This document shows, piece by piece, positions 1 to 11,144 of a stretch of DNA of 64,000 bases. This DNA is from Tetraselmis striata (Eukaryota > Chlorophyta > Chlorodendrophyceae > Chlorodendrales > Chlorodendraceae). The stretch's first letter is position 1, and every line of letters begins with the position of its first letter. Where the stretch lies: contig VCJN01003586.1 in assembly GCA_006384855.1 (NCBI GenBank), positions 150,729 through 214,728 of the forward strand, written 5' to 3'. A program made the translations under genes and the position numbers. The notes under the pieces were generated by a model. The model was given only the letters and a program-made list of their open reading frames with translations. It was not told the DNA's origin and ran no database searches.

Positions 1-270
1 CGGCGACTATCTCCATCCCTCTGCCGTTTTTGGCCGTTTTCCGTTCAGTTCAGTGGTGTTGAAAGAGGGCCTCCGGTGGAAGGGGAAGGGGGGTGGTAGA
101 TGGATATGTATTAACAATGCTCAGGATGCTGCACCTGTATAATCCTGATACAACCACAGACACAATGGCACAACGACTACGGCCATCCTGCACCCTCCCT
201 CAATAGCAATTTTCGAGTATATCTGACCTGTGTGGCATGTTGTGCTCGATTCCCCTTGATTGGCATGCAG
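1..270 (+). other. Upstream intron of the SNF2/RING gene
   Basis: No coding match is seen here. The stretch ends in a TTGGCATGCAG acceptor-like sequence at 260-270, immediately before a frame with strong SNF2 homology, so it is probably the intron before the gene's final exon. An in-frame ATG at 232 lies upstream of the acceptor but adds residues that do not resemble the family. Confidence 0.4.
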
Positions 271-1830
271 CTGGAAGTTGGAGACTCGGTTGGCCGTCAG
301 CGCCAGGCGCCCCTTCACGCTGTGCAATGGTACCGGCTGGTGATGGACGAGAGCCACTGCGCCAAGGACGCTGCCAGCGGCCAGACCAAGGCATGCGTGG
401 CGCTGGAGGCCTCCCGGCGCTGGTGCTGCAGCGGCACCCCCCTTGCCACAGAGACCATGGACCTCGCGGGGCAACTCGCTGCGCTGCGGATGCCGCCCTT
501 CTCCGACAAGGCCTTCTTCGCTGGCCGGTACAAGCGCGCCCTGATGCCGGAGTCGTACTTGAATTATCGGGAGAACTACGCCATGCCCGAGCTCCTGTAC
601 CTGCTGTCCTGCATCATGGTGCGCCACACCGGGACGCAGACAACCGGCGGAGAGACCGTGCTGGCGCTTCCCCCGCTGCAGCGCGACATCGTGGAAGTGG
701 CGTTCAGCCCTGGAGAGGCTGCGATGTACCGCACCGCTCACGACGCGGCAGTAGTGCGCTTCAAGTCGTACCTCGCCACCATCCCTGGGAATCCTGCGGC
801 GGCCGCGTCCAAGCATCTCCTGGGCATCATGTCGCTGCTGCTGCCGTTGCGGCGCATCGCATCCGGCGGGGAGCTGTCGGTGGAGGACGTCTCGCTTCCG
901 GCGCCGACGGCTGTCGTGTCCGAGAGTCAAAAGCTCGAGGGAGGCACCGTGGCGCTGCCTGCGCAGCAGATGCAGTGCTCCGTGTGCCTGGACGCCCCTG
1001 ACACGCCCACCCGCACCCCTTGCGGGCATTGGTTCTGCCGCGAGTGCATCGTGGGGGCGCTGGAGCGCGCCTCTGGTGCGTGCTGTCCGATGTGCCGCGC
1101 CGCCGTCGACGTGTCTACCCTGCAAGCAGGCGTCACGACACCCAAGGCAGCCGAGGCCAGCGCTGCTGGAGCTGCTGGTGATGATGCGCCACCCGATGCC
1201 GGCGTGGCCTGCGACTCCAAGCTGCGCACCCTGGTGGCAGAGCTGCACGCCATGCGGGCGAGCGACAGCGGCGCCAAGGCGCTTGTGTTCTCCCAGTTTA
1301 GCAGCACCATCGAGTGGCTCAAGCTCCGCCTGCCCGGCGAGGGCTTCGCATACCGCACCATCGACGGCGGCATGCCAATGCGCAAGCGCGCTGCAGCGAT
1401 CGCTGACTTCCAGGGCGACCCGCCCACGACGGTGTTCCTCCTGTCCATGCGAGCGGGTGCGGTCGGCATCAACCTGACGGCCGCCAGCCATGTGTTCCTG
1501 CTGGAGCCGGCTCTCAACCCGTCGCTGGAGGAGCAGGCTATTGGGCGCGCGTGGCGCATGGGGCAGACACGTTCCGTGGTGGTGAAGCGCTTCTTTGTGA
1601 AGGGCACGGTGGAGGCAAACATCATGGAGCTCAACAAGCGGCGTGCTGATGGAAACAGTGGTGATGGCGCCGCCTCGGGGCAATCGACCAACGGTGGCGC
1701 TGGGCCGTCTGATGTCAGGCGTGGCGGCAAGATCCTGAAGCAGCAAGAGGTGGTCGGAAGCGTCCATACGGACAGGCAGAACCTGAAGCTGGGCGAGCTG
1801 GATCTCCTGTTCCAGAAGCCGACTACCTGA
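271..1830 (+). CDS. SNF2-family ATPase with RING finger (RAD5/HLTF/SHPRH type), 3' terminal exon, partial
   Basis: This is the C-terminal 519 residues of a DNA-dependent ATPase and putative E3 ubiquitin ligase of the RAD5/HLTF/SHPRH class. These nuclear proteins remodel chromatin or handle stalled replication forks and attach ubiquitin through the RING. The exon opens inside the first helicase lobe: Walker B DESH is at residues 26-29 and the motif III equivalent CSGTPL follows. A C3HC4 RING (CSVC ... CGHWFCREC ... CPMC, residues about 236-275) sits between the lobes, which is diagnostic for this class. The second lobe shows ALVFSQF (about 337), an AGAVGINL motif V and the motif VI GRAWRMGQT near 426-436. 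A Ser/Gly-rich tail ends at TGA 1828-1830. Walker A and any HIRAN domain would lie in upstream exons outside the window. The class is secure; the exact orthologue is not. Confidence 0.9.
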   Translation: MEVGDSVGRQRQAPLHAVQWYRLVMDESHCAKDAASGQTKACVALEASRRWCCSGTPLATETMDLAGQLAALRMPPFSDKAFFAGRYKRALMPESYLNYRENYAMPELLYLLSCIMVRHTGTQTTGGETVLALPPLQRDIVEVAFSPGEAAMYRTAHDAAVVRFKSYLATIPGNPAAAASKHLLGIMSLLLPLRRIASGGELSVEDVSLPAPTAVVSESQKLEGGTVALPAQQMQCSVCLDAPDTPTRTPCGHWFCRECIVGALERASGACCPMCRAAVDVSTLQAGVTTPKAAEASAAGAAGDDAPPDAGVACDSKLRTLVAELHAMRASDSGAKALVFSQFSSTIEWLKLRLPGEGFAYRTIDGGMPMRKRAAAIADFQGDPPTTVFLLSMRAGAVGINLTAASHVFLLEPALNPSLEEQAIGRAWRMGQTRSVVVKRFFVKGTVEANIMELNKRRADGNSGDGAASGQSTNGGAGPSDVRRGGKILKQQEVVGSVHTDRQNLKLGELDLLFQKPTT

Positions 1831-1986
1831 GACCAAGCAAACCGGGCACCCGACCTGCGCCGTCACATCTTCTGACTGCTGGTGAGGACTGTCCTAGCGG
1901 CGCAGGCAGAAAGACGCAGCTGTGCATTAATTGAAATAATGCTGAGCATCGTAATAATTTAAATAAACCCAATGCGGGCATCTACA

Positions 1987-1991
1987 TGTAA
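1987..1991 (+). promoter_or_regulatory. Possible polyadenylation signal TGTAA
   Basis: TGTAA lies about 157 bases after the stop codon of the SNF2/RING gene. TGTAA is the usual poly(A) signal in green algae. An AATAAA-like AATAAAC occurs slightly upstream, near 1970, so either could serve. Confidence 0.3.
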
Positions 1992-2079
1992 CCTGTCATG
2001 GTGCACCATGTACATACTGTACCTCAGTTTTTGTGTTGCCTGGCCACTGATTAGCCCGCGTGTGGGCTGGTTGGGTGGC

Positions 2080-2102
2080 GGGGGGGGGGGGGGGGGGGGG
2101 GG
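2080..2102 (+). repeat. Poly(G) tract, 23 bases
   Basis: An uninterrupted G run about 250 bases after the SNF2/RING stop codon, followed by TTAATTAA. Confidence 0.95.
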
Positions 2103-2689
2103 TTAATTAAGCACAAAATTGCTGCTCAAAGGTGCTGTGGATCGGCGGACAATGGCGGCGAAATGATCCCAGACCGCTTGTTCACACATGTGTCAACCAG
2201 TTTTCCCGAAGCCCAGAACAACAAACATATCACAACGCAGTACAGTGATATAGGCGCCACATATAGCAACACGGTGCTGCGCATAGACAAACCATGTGAC
2301 GCCAACCAACAACATTGCTTCGTACTGCAAGATGGTGGCCTAAGAATCGCTGCGGCCTGCATGTAATTATCTTGTACCCGCATCATCACTATGCATTATC
2401 AAACACGACAACTTCAATGGCAAGCCGAAGAAGGGCGGATGCTGCAACCCAGTCAATGAAAGTCCATAGTTTGTATGCCATGTAGACCCATGCCCCCATC
2501 ACTTACAGGAAATAGTACAGGAATTCTACCCATTCCCCCGATACGCACCCGTTTTTAATGCACAGATATCGCCCACAATATCGCCCCTGCTGATGATTTC
2601 CGTGATCGGACGGGTGTAATGTTGACTTGGCGTACCATATCAATGCATGAAAGTGCACAATTGCGCTGAGAAAAGTACGGGTCTTTTAC
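2103..2689. other. Intergenic DNA, nothing recognised
   Basis: The sequence is low in GC compared with the preceding exon. Short open frames are present, but none shows a family signature. Confidence 0.5.
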
Positions 2690-2875
2690 GGAAACTGAAA
2701 TTGGGTACAACGTGCGGTTCTGCCGCTCTCGACTGCTCAGACCGAGTTGTTTTAGGCTTACTATCTCTATCCTCTATGGAAAACAAATGGTGTAATCACA
2801 GCTCAAGCTACGGCCGGTCTCTTTCGTTTTCAAGCATCGCCTAATTCCATCACGTGATCAGTCGTACCTTTGTCA
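2690..2875 (+). repeat. Partial copy of dispersed repeat family X
   Basis: About 185 bases resemble the left ends of the copies at 5930 and 8029. Shared blocks include CAGACCGAGTTG, AATTACAGCTCAAGCT-like sequence and TCCATCACGTGATCAGT. The rest of the repeat is missing. Confidence 0.7.
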
Positions 2876-3280
2876 TTTATGGCCATATTGCTACAAATTG
2901 TTTTATTGATATTCAGAAATACACCGTGGCCCATGTACCCTCACTTGTACGCGCGCGTACACGATTAAACGCCGTACCTTTCGGCTTCTCACTCAAAATC
3001 AGTCGATGCGGGATTAACCATCAGCGTTGCAGCGCTAAACAACACCAGTGACTGCATCACAAGACGCCCCGATTATTTTGTTCGGCCCCCGGGACAGGAC
3101 TGGCAACCGTGAAACCCTTGCAACGTCTCTACGACGGCGGTTTAGGCAGCGATCCAGGTACGGAACGCCCCCGTAACTGGGTAGGCGACGTTCCGTTATC
3201 CTCAACAAGCAAATTGCCGAAGCATTCTGCAAAGCTACTTGAAGGCCGTGACGGAATTTCCAACAGTGTTTGATCACCGT
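2876..3280. other. Spacer before LINE remnant
   Basis: No coding similarity is recognised. The segment may include the 3' untranslated part of the minus-strand LINE that follows. Confidence 0.35.
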
Positions 3281-5536
3281 CTAAAACACTGCCATCAAAA
3301 TACCCGGCACTGACCACGAAAGGTCTGCCTTACCCGTTTGGGCGTCGGCCCATTTGAGTAATGCGAGTCGGGGCACGCTCCATCTCGCGGAGCAAAGCAT
3401 TTCCGGAGTGCGATACTTGTGCAACAAAAAAGGCAATGTGAGGGAGGGCCCGACGCCATAGCTGGAAAATTTTTCCATTCCTAGTAAAATACAGGCCGCC
3501 GTGAAGGGAGAGAGGACCCTGCCCAAAATAAAGGCAGTTAAGTCCTCAGGTGTTGACGTAGTAAGCTGACTACAAATAAAATCCCTAAAATCCGGAACTA
3601 ACAACCCCAAATAATGACGGTGATTACCCCACCGCGGGCACTCACCAACATATGTTCGATGGTCTCAGATTCACTTCTGCCACATGCAGAGCAGTGTTCA
3701 AGGAACCGCTCAAGCTTTGCATGAATCCGGGCCAATCGGCGGGCAGTGGGAAATACTCGGGTGCGTAATTGTATCATAATGTGCAGCCGGCCATCCCCCG
3801 CGGGGACACCCGCACCGTACTGCGGCAACGGGTTTGACGCATAAGACGCATGGACATATACACCCCAGGATTTAGTACGAGCTAAGGATGCCGGCGATTC
3901 GTAACGCGCCCACACCGATTCCTTTACTAGTTTAGCGGCATTGTGCGCGGCTAGTGACCTCCGCTCAAGTGGAAGGTGCGGCCCCTCATCTAGCCCTACT
4001 TTCGCCATGGCTAGTCGATGTAGTCACCGCACAGACCCGGAAGTCCACGTGTTAGGGCGCGCCCGACTTGCCTGATCTACTAAATGCTGGGTTATACTTG
4101 TATTCGAGTCGGATGCTTTCAGGAACGCCCGAGCCCGTGTTGCAGCGGCCGCAGCCTCTATGGGCGCCATATCCAATTCCCGTATCATCGGTGCAATGGC
4201 CACCCCAGGGAGTTTTTACCCACCCCAATAAGGCTCCGCAAGCACTCATTGAGTACGGTTTGTAATTTATTTGCACCACTAGTTCTATCCATACCCCTAC
4301 TTCACATTCGTAAAATCGAACCGGTAATATACATGTTTCACAGACAGACACACGCACATCTTAATAGGAAGCATGTCCCGTCCACCGACTAATACCGAAT
4401 CGAGCGCCTCAGTGACTCGTTGACCATTCTTAACCCGGTCGTTTACTATGTGCCGCATACCTAAATCCGAGTTAATGACCAAACCCAAATACATGTATTC
4501 ATTTACAACCGGTACCCGCTCCCCCCTCAAGCTGCCATCGGGCAGCTTCTTTACGTGACGCGGCCTCGTCGGAATATCGGCCTAATGCCATCACCCAACA
4601 CTTAGGTACCCCAAACCCGATAGAATGGTCCTCAGCCCATTGCGAGAAGTGGGCGAACATGGCATGCAGATTATCGAACGAGTCTGTGATACCAACAACG
4701 TCGCCCGCGTATAACTGACTTGGCACCCGTAATGGTTGCCTTGCCGCTAGGGTGTCGCTGCACGCTGGTACATCGCACCCTATTAGATGATGTTCTACCC
4801 CATTGAAATATCGCTAATACATATGTGAAACGGGACCCCATACCCATGTCGGTGGCCACGCTCTATGGGTGTGGGGTCCGATAGTGTTCCCGGGGCCACC
4901 CCTGTCTCATCCCGTATCATACATACTATCCCTATATACTCTTGTAATAAATGAAGGTAAGCATACGACCAGTAATTCCTATGGCTTGTAGTTTTAGGAA
5001 TAAAATCTGATGAGGTACGGTGTCATGTACCTTCCGAAAGTCAAGAAATCCCGCGTACGCGGGTAGACCTAACGCTGGCGACGAGCCGCGATATCGAACA
5101 AGCTGGCGACTTGCATGCATGGGGCCCTCCTCATTCCGCATACAACCCGCTTGCCAACGGCGGATGATCCCTTTAGCCCGGCAGGCGTCCTGCACGCGTT
5201 GGCTAATTACGGTCATAAGCAGTTACCATAATCGAAACATCCCTTTAATTGTCCATTACGGTCGAGTTGCCTTTTTGTGCAGCACCGATACTATGTGGCC
5301 GAGCTACACCATTGCCGCCAGGGGACACAGGTCTTGGTCCATATCCCGTTAATTAAGGCCAACAATGCCTTGCCAAATGGGCTATTCGGGGCGTATATCG
5401 CTATGTTACTCAGGGAGCCAACCACCTTCCGCTTTTTGCGCGAGTTCTCACTCAAGCAAAGCACCGAAACTCTTGCAGTCTTCATGGTGATGAAGATCTC
5501 TACCCCAACCCCGTTGACTCCGCAGCCGACGATCAC
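3281..5536 (-). pseudogene. Decayed LINE (non-LTR retrotransposon) reverse transcriptase
   Basis: A non-LTR reverse transcriptase read right to left through several frames. Around 5400-5290 the translation LLALINGIW...VP fits the LINE pre-RT motif. At 4932-5216 come RWQAGCMRNEEGP and then FLDFRKVHDTVPH, the AFLDFRKAYDTVPH active-site block containing the first catalytic Asp. At 4499-4726 LYAGDVVGITDS replaces the YADDVVL box, with one catalytic Asp changed to Gly, and is followed by FGVPKCWVM. At 4297-4530 YMYLGLVINSDL is the post-RT block. At 3598-4008 a C-terminal knuckle-like CSACGRSESETIEH is present. Stops and frameshifts separate these pieces, so it cannot encode an active enzyme. The 5' endonuclease region is not seen. 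Confidence 0.8.
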
Positions 5537-5929
5537 ATATGTACCCGTATAGACTACTCGTATCTATACCCGTTCGTGAGCTACTATGGCTGGCGACCTA
5601 CCAGACGACCTCTACCCGGACAACGCAGGGAACAACGGCGGCGTTGCCTCCCCTTCGACAACCGCATACTTTGCCGGACTCGTCGCTACTTTAGTCTAAC
5701 AGCTTATGTTGAAGGTCGAAGCGCGAGACTCCCGCCCGTAACGTGATCCCCCCAAGCAGTCGAAACCCATTCCTTCATCGCTAGCAGAGGGTGGCCGCCG
5801 TGAGGGTGGGAGCAACGAGGACGGCCTTCCGCCCGGTTTCCCTTTCTAGCAAGGCGCTCTGTGCCGCGGACTTCATCGACACATGAGATTGGGCTGACCT
5901 CCTCCCAAAGGCCTATTTTACTCCGTAAT
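5537..5929. other. Spacer between LINE remnant and repeat X
   Basis: No recognised coding sequence. It may contain undetectably decayed LINE 5' sequence. Confidence 0.35.
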
Positions 5930-6715
5930 TGTAACTGAAATTGATTACAGCGTGCTATAGCCTACTGCTGTCCGCCGATCTGGCTGAGCTGTTTTCCGGG
6001 CTTTTCATCTCTAATCATGGTAAGGAACACATATAGTTTAATTACAGCTCAAGCTCCGGCCATCATTTTTTGTTTCCAAGTCGCGCCTCCCTCGATCACG
6101 TTATCAATAGCGATGGGTTTTTCCGGATAACCACGGGTGGCCGCCAATATGAGCGACTACCGGTAATTGGCAGTACGGGAATTAATAATGCAGTTATCGC
6201 CCCAACCCCAAAAGGGCTTTCCGATTCCATCAGAAATGCACCGGCACCGCGCAATCTTCGGTCGCCGTGCTGCGTATTGGCTCGACCTGCCACCATCGCA
6301 GAAAATACCGCGCAGGTCGCTGCGCTGATCGCCCCTCCGCGCCGCTGTGGCGGTCTGCCGGCCTCGGCCGCGGTCCTCCGGTGCTGCCGCCATCTCACGC
6401 TCGCCTGAGCTCTTGCGGTAGGATCCCAAGGGGGACTAGAGGGGGAAGGCCGGCATCCCCCCCCCCCCCCCCCCCCCCCCCCCGGTCCCGTCCGCGTGTC
6501 GTCGCTCCGTGGCCGGCATGCCGGTCTTACTCGCATGCGCGCTGCTCTCCGCCACGCACGGCGCGCCATGTCGTCGTAGCCGCCGGTCCGGGGTCAGATT
6601 GAGCTGGCCGCCAACTGACTCCTCCCGTTGCATGGTTGCAACTCTCTTAGGGCACTCAAACTAAGTCTCATGGCCCCTGAGTTGCCGACATGCCCCGCCT
6701 CCCCGCCCCCGAACG
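5930..6715 (+). repeat. Dispersed repeat family X, copy 1
   Basis: About 785 bases align with 8029-8815 in the same orientation and with 43375-44125 inverted. The first shared block is TGAAATTGATTACA. The C run 6457-6483 lies at the same internal place as the runs in the other two copies. It is followed by the leader and gag of a DIRS-type element, so X may be that family's terminal (A-type) repeat. Confidence 0.8.
6457..6483 (+). repeat. Poly(C) tract, 27 bases
   Basis: Uninterrupted C run inside repeat X copy 1, preceded by GGGGGAAGGCCGGCAT. Confidence 0.95.
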
Positions 6716-7863
6716 CCTGCCCCGCCTTTAAGTGTCGGGCTCCCGTCTCCTAGTCGCGCTCACCGCCCTCGCCCGTTCTCGCGGGGCGGTTGAGGGTTTC
6801 CCGGATGTTCTGAACGGGTCGGCCGCAAGGCGCTGCCGAAATCTCCGCTCTACTAGGCCGGGATTTGAGTGACTAGCATGTGGAACACATACGGGTGGGG
6901 GGGTACGCCAGATCTTCTGCAGGTCGGTCGCGGGTCGTACCGAGGTTCGAGAATACGATTATATTTCGAACAGCCCTCGCGAGTAGGCTGCCCCCGTCCG
7001 AGTTGTACACCCCCCTTCCCCACCCGTTGGCGGAACTCGGAGAGGACGACGCAAGGATGAGGTCGTACAAATTATTTTTAGCTGCCCTCCGTACAGCTAA
7101 AAAATAAGGCCAGGAGGCGCTACCGGGGACTAGTTGCGAGTAATTATTTGAAAAGCCCTCGTAGGGCTTAGGGCTCCCCAGTCGTCGCGTGATCCGAGGA
7201 CCCGCCATAACCGGCCACCCCGCGCAGCCCCCTGCCGCACCAAGCCGGGCACGGGTCTTGGGGGTTACCAGCTCCCACCACGTGGAGGTGGAGGTGGTGC
7301 CTCCATGCCTGCCGCACCCATGATCATCCCCTCCTTGCTGGTGGGTCGTTGCCTGGCGTCGGCGCCCTACGCCGACGACCTGCCCCCCTTCGGCTCACCC
7401 GCCCGACCCTGTGGACCCCACGGCTGGACGAGTGCGACAAGTTCCTGCCCGAAGAGAAGCGGCGCTCGAGTCGCGATGAGTACGGATACTTGCTTTGCTT
7501 TGGCGATTTTACCGTTGCCGCGCACTCGGCGTTCGACGACGCTATGGCAACGCTTTGCGCGAGCGACCCCACTCACAAGCCCAAGCGGATCCCCACTAGC
7601 TAGTCGATTCCGCGCTTTGCACGCTCAAGGCTGTCGCTGCGGCCGGAGAGCACCGCCTCACCTACATTAGAAGGTTCAAAGGGAAGAAGAAACTCACCGG
7701 CGATGACAAGGTCGCGGAGCGCCTCGTCTACCAACGCTTCTTTAACACCGCGGTTGCCGGCCGCGGCACCAACGGCGTTGTCCTGGTCAAGTGGCGGTTC
7801 ATCATCGACTTACGCAACCTAAACTCATACTGCGTTCGCAAGCGTTTCCATATGGACCACTAA
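6716..7863 (+). pseudogene. Decayed DIRS-type retroelement: leader, gag and RT fragment
   Basis: Positions 6716-7320 are a leader shared with 8816-9450. At about 7430-7600 the translation DEYGYLLCFGDFTVAAHSAF corresponds to DQYRSLYCFGFYDAVAHAAL in the gag of the intact element at 56489-61398. At about 7785-7860 WRFIIDLRNLNSYCVRKRF corresponds to that element's RT block WRLVIDLRHLNSYCAVYSM. Frames are broken and the RT stops abruptly after 7863. This is a 5' remnant of a related but distinct family. Confidence 0.7.
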
Positions 7864-8028
7864 TGCATGATGATATCTGTGCGCAGGCAGTCCCTAAATA
7901 TCATACGATTGTCTCCAACTACATGTAGTGCACGGTCGTTTCCATCCATTGTACACGCTTCCTGATACTCGCATACATGCCACCATATGATTACGCATGT
8001 ACTGTACCGTACCTCAGCAATACAAAAC

Positions 8029-9450
8029 TGAAGTTGAAATTGATTACAACATGCTAGACTGTTGCTCACCATCGCCCAGACCGAGTTGCTCTTAGGGCCT
8101 GCCATCTCTAACCATGTATTAGTAGAGAATACATATAGTGTAATTACATCTCAAGCTTCCGGCCATCCTCTTTCGTTTCCAAGTCCTTCCTCTTTCCATC
8201 ACGTGATCAGTAGCTGTGTTATTTTCGGATGACTACGGGTAGTCGCCGATACGAATGATTTCCACTAATTGGCTATACGAAATTTACGACTGCAAACTCG
8301 CCCCGGGCCCGAAAGGCTTTTCTTGTACATTGGTAGTGCACCGGCACCCCGCAATCTTCGGTCGTCGTGCTGCGTCTTGACTCCACCTGCCGCCATCGCA
8401 GCAAATATCGCTGGTCGCCCCACCGCATCGGCTGTGGCAGTCCGCCGGCCTCGGCCGCGGTCCGCCGCTGCGGCCTCCATCTCGCCCGCCGTAGCTCTTG
8501 CGGTAGGATCCCCAAGGGGGTATGGAGGGGAGAAGGCGGGGACCAATCCCCCCCCCCCCCCCCCCTCCTCCTCCCCCCTCCCCCCTCGTCCGCGTGTCGT
8601 CGCTCCGTGGTCGGCATGCCGGTCATGCTTGCCCGCGCGCCGCTTGTCTCCGCGGCGCGCCTCGTCGATGTAGCCGCCCGCCTAGGGTCAAACCGAGCTG
8701 GCCACTTGCTGACTCCTCCCGATGCGTGGCTGCGACTCCCTTAGGCCACTCAAACTCGTGTCTCCTGGCCCCTGAGTCGCTGCCATGCCTGGCCTCAGCG
8801 CCCCCGAACGCCCTCCCCGCCCGCCCCGCCCTGCCTTTAATAGCCGGGCTCCCGTCTCCTCGCGCTCACCGCCCTCGCCCGTTCTCGCGAGGCGGCTGAG
8901 GGTTTCCCGGGTGTTCCGAACCCGGGTCTAACGGGTCGGCCGTAGGGCACCGCCAAACACTCCGCTCTATTCGGCCGGGATTTGAGTGATTCACATGTGG
9001 AACACATACGGGTGGGGGGGTACGCCGGATCTTCTGTGGGTTGGTCGCGGGTCGTAGCGAGATACGAGAACACAATTCTATTTCGAACATCCCTCGCGAG
9101 TAGGCTGCCCCCGTCCGAGTTGTACACCCCTCCCTACCCGTAGGCGGATCTCGGAGAGGCCGACGCAAGGCCGAGGTCGTACAAATTATTTGTGGCTGCC
9201 CTACTCCGTACATGTGGCTGCTGCCCGGCGGCGCCAGCAGGCGCTTCCGGGACTGCGAGTACTATTCAAACCCCTCCCCCCCCGTAGGGCTCCCCGGGCG
9301 TCGCGTGATCCAAGGACCTGCCACAACCGGCCACCCCGCGCAGCCCCCTGCCGCACCCATCCGGGCACGGGTCTTAAGGGTTACCATTGCCCACCACGTG
9401 GAAGTGGGGGTGGTGCCGCCGGGCCTGCCGCACCGAGGATCCTCCGCCCT
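8029..9450 (+). repeat. Repeat family X copy 2 plus DIRS leader
   Basis: The first ~785 bases repeat X copy 1 and the rest repeats the leader at 6716-7320, including GTGGAACACATACGGGTGGG and the CCACGTGGA...GTGGTGCC block. Two same-orientation copies 2.1 kb apart with a truncated gag-RT between them are what an internally deleted element with two A repeats would leave. An 18-base C run lies at 8548-8565. Confidence 0.75.
8548..8565 (+). repeat. Poly(C) tract, 18 bases
   Basis: At the same internal position in X copy 2 as the tract at 6457-6483 in copy 1; followed by an impure C/T stretch. Confidence 0.95.
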
Positions 9451-9639
9451 GCTGGGCCGCTACCAGGCGGCGGGCGCCTGAGTTCTTACACGCTGCGTGG
9501 CCGAGCCCCTACCGGTGCAGTTGCTGGTGCTGACTTGTAACTATGCCGCCTATGTCCACTCCGCTGCGCCCTCCAACCATCCTCTCCACGCTCTTCCTGA
9601 GTCGGCGCCGCGCAACCCCTCAACCACGCAAGACCTCTT

Positions 9640-10300
9640 TAGCGGTACTGCACCGACAAGCAGCGATGGCTAGATGAGTGTGGCAACCTGGCCTACCGTG
9701 ACATGCCCCGCCCAAAGCTGTGCTCTAACTACTTCGCCGCCGCTCCTAATAAGTTGGACGACCACAACAAAATCCGCTAGTTCGATCTAAAGCTGGAGAA
9801 GAGGTTGGGGACCCGCGACTCCTAGTTCAGGCTGTGGACCACGGTCACGGGGATGTGTGGTGGACATGTGAAAGCTGGCAAAGTTTCATGGTACTGCCAA
9901 CCATCCCTACGCCGAGATGGGCGTGGTACCTTTCGTCAATCGCGTGTCGGCCGCCCTGATCTACAACGACCTGGACGGCGAGCTAGGCGCGCGGAGCCGT
10001 CCTGCGAGGCTGCTCCGAGGCATCGCGCGCCTCGTCGCCGAGCTGGACGACGTTCTGCCCGCGCCAGCAGCGCAGTCGCCAGCAAGCGACATGGTGCACG
10101 AGATGCGCGTCTATCCCCGCTGCAACGGCAAGATTAACCAGGCCCGTTGCCGCAACTGCATGGATAAGCAAGAGGAGTGCTGGACCACGCGCTACTGCGC
10201 GACGTGCACCCTTGACCTCTGCGTACCTTCCAATACAGGCGCGAGCCGCGACTGCTGGGGTGAGCATCGCCACCTCCCTCCCTCCGAGATTCTCCGCATG
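9640..10300 (+). pseudogene. piggyBac-like (DDE_Tnp_1_7) transposase C-terminal fragment
   Basis: The + strand around 9720-9830 reads NYFAAAPNKLDDHNKIRQFD, then LKLEKRLGTRDS, a stop, and FRLWTTVTGM. This resembles the HN..RQ..L.LE..W.T...W.R block near the C-terminus of oomycete and algal piggyBac-type transposases. About 150 bases later AEMGVVPFVNRVSAALIYND occurs, then a Cys-rich tail (CNGKINQARCRNC ... RYCATCTLDLC ... CWGEHRH, to about 10280) like the zinc-binding tail of those proteins. In-frame stops and the missing catalytic core make it a fragment. Family assignment rests on remembered motif patterns only. Confidence 0.45.
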
Positions 10301-10761
10301 GCGCTGCCCCAGACACCCGCCGCGCGCGGTCGTCGCGCTGCGCTAAGTCCTGTGGCAGCCTATTCGCGCCGGTGGTGCTGCCTGCGCGGCGACTTGCTAC
10401 CACTTCTTGGCTGACCAAGTGGCAGTGGTCGGCTGGTGGTGGTGCTGGCGCAGTAGGTGCGACGCGTTTTAGGGCACGCGCCGGTAGTCGCGAAGAAGTG
10501 TTAGAACCCGCAGTATGCAATCGCGGTAAATGATACCACAATGGTAATGCAGTACCACGGACCGTGGTACGAATACGCTGCCACGAAAAACATCGAGCAA
10601 CCGCAACACCTACCTGTACATTTCAGTGGCTTGGAATGTTCCGATATTCTCACGATATAAAATCGTTCTAAGAGGGTTCTGCTTAAATGTAGGCTTTTTC
10701 CTCCCCCAGTACTTTGCGTGCATTCTCTGGACGCTCTCCCTGTAACCAAAAAGTTCTTTAT
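10301..10761. other. Spacer with a 19-bp palindrome
   Basis: No gene is recognised. GTACCACGG-A-CCGTGGTAC at 10552-10570 is a perfect inverted repeat with 9-bp arms. Confidence 0.5.
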
Positions 10762-10788
10762 ATTTACCCAAGGAGGCACGATTTGCCA
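10762..10788 (-). repeat. Split repeat B2 of gag-only element
   Basis: 27 bases (ATTTACCCAAGGAGGCACGA...) identical to 11060-11086. This is the outer end of the element. Confidence 0.85.
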
Positions 10789-10884
10789 AAGAATGTCAGC
10801 TCGCTTACATTGGAGGCTAAGACGAGAACCACAGGCTTGGCCTGGGTGTCTCCTAGCGCATAAAGATGGCTGTGGGTGGGTGGG

Positions 10885-11060
10885 TGCGCGAGCCGGTTGA
10901 GGCGAGCGCAAAGCAGAGAGTGCCGGTGCCCGAGGGCGGATCCCTCAGGTCGTGGTGCTGGTGCGGGCCGGCAGGCCCCAGTCCGTGCGCCGACCGCGGG
11001 GATCGTGCGCAGTACAACATTGCTAAGTAATGTAAACCTCTAGATGACTACATCTGACCA
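10885..11060 (-). repeat. Split repeat A2 of gag-only element
   Basis: 176 bases matching 12443-12618 with three mismatches. It directly abuts B1. Confidence 0.9.
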
Positions 11061-11086
11061 TTTACCCAAGGAGGCACGATTTGCCA
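11060..11086 (-). repeat. Split repeat B1 of gag-only element
   Basis: 27-base exact copy of 10762-10788; the similarity extends about five bases further with one mismatch. Confidence 0.85.
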
Positions 11087-11144
11087 GAGAAGAAAGCTAA
11101 AGGCTTGCACATGTAGCGAAGTGTAGCGGCCGGACGGGGACGAG

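Noticed and set aside
121-1866. 581-residue minus-strand open frame
   Set aside because: It is the GC-rich antisense shadow of the SNF2/RING exon, whose motifs are unambiguous on the + strand.
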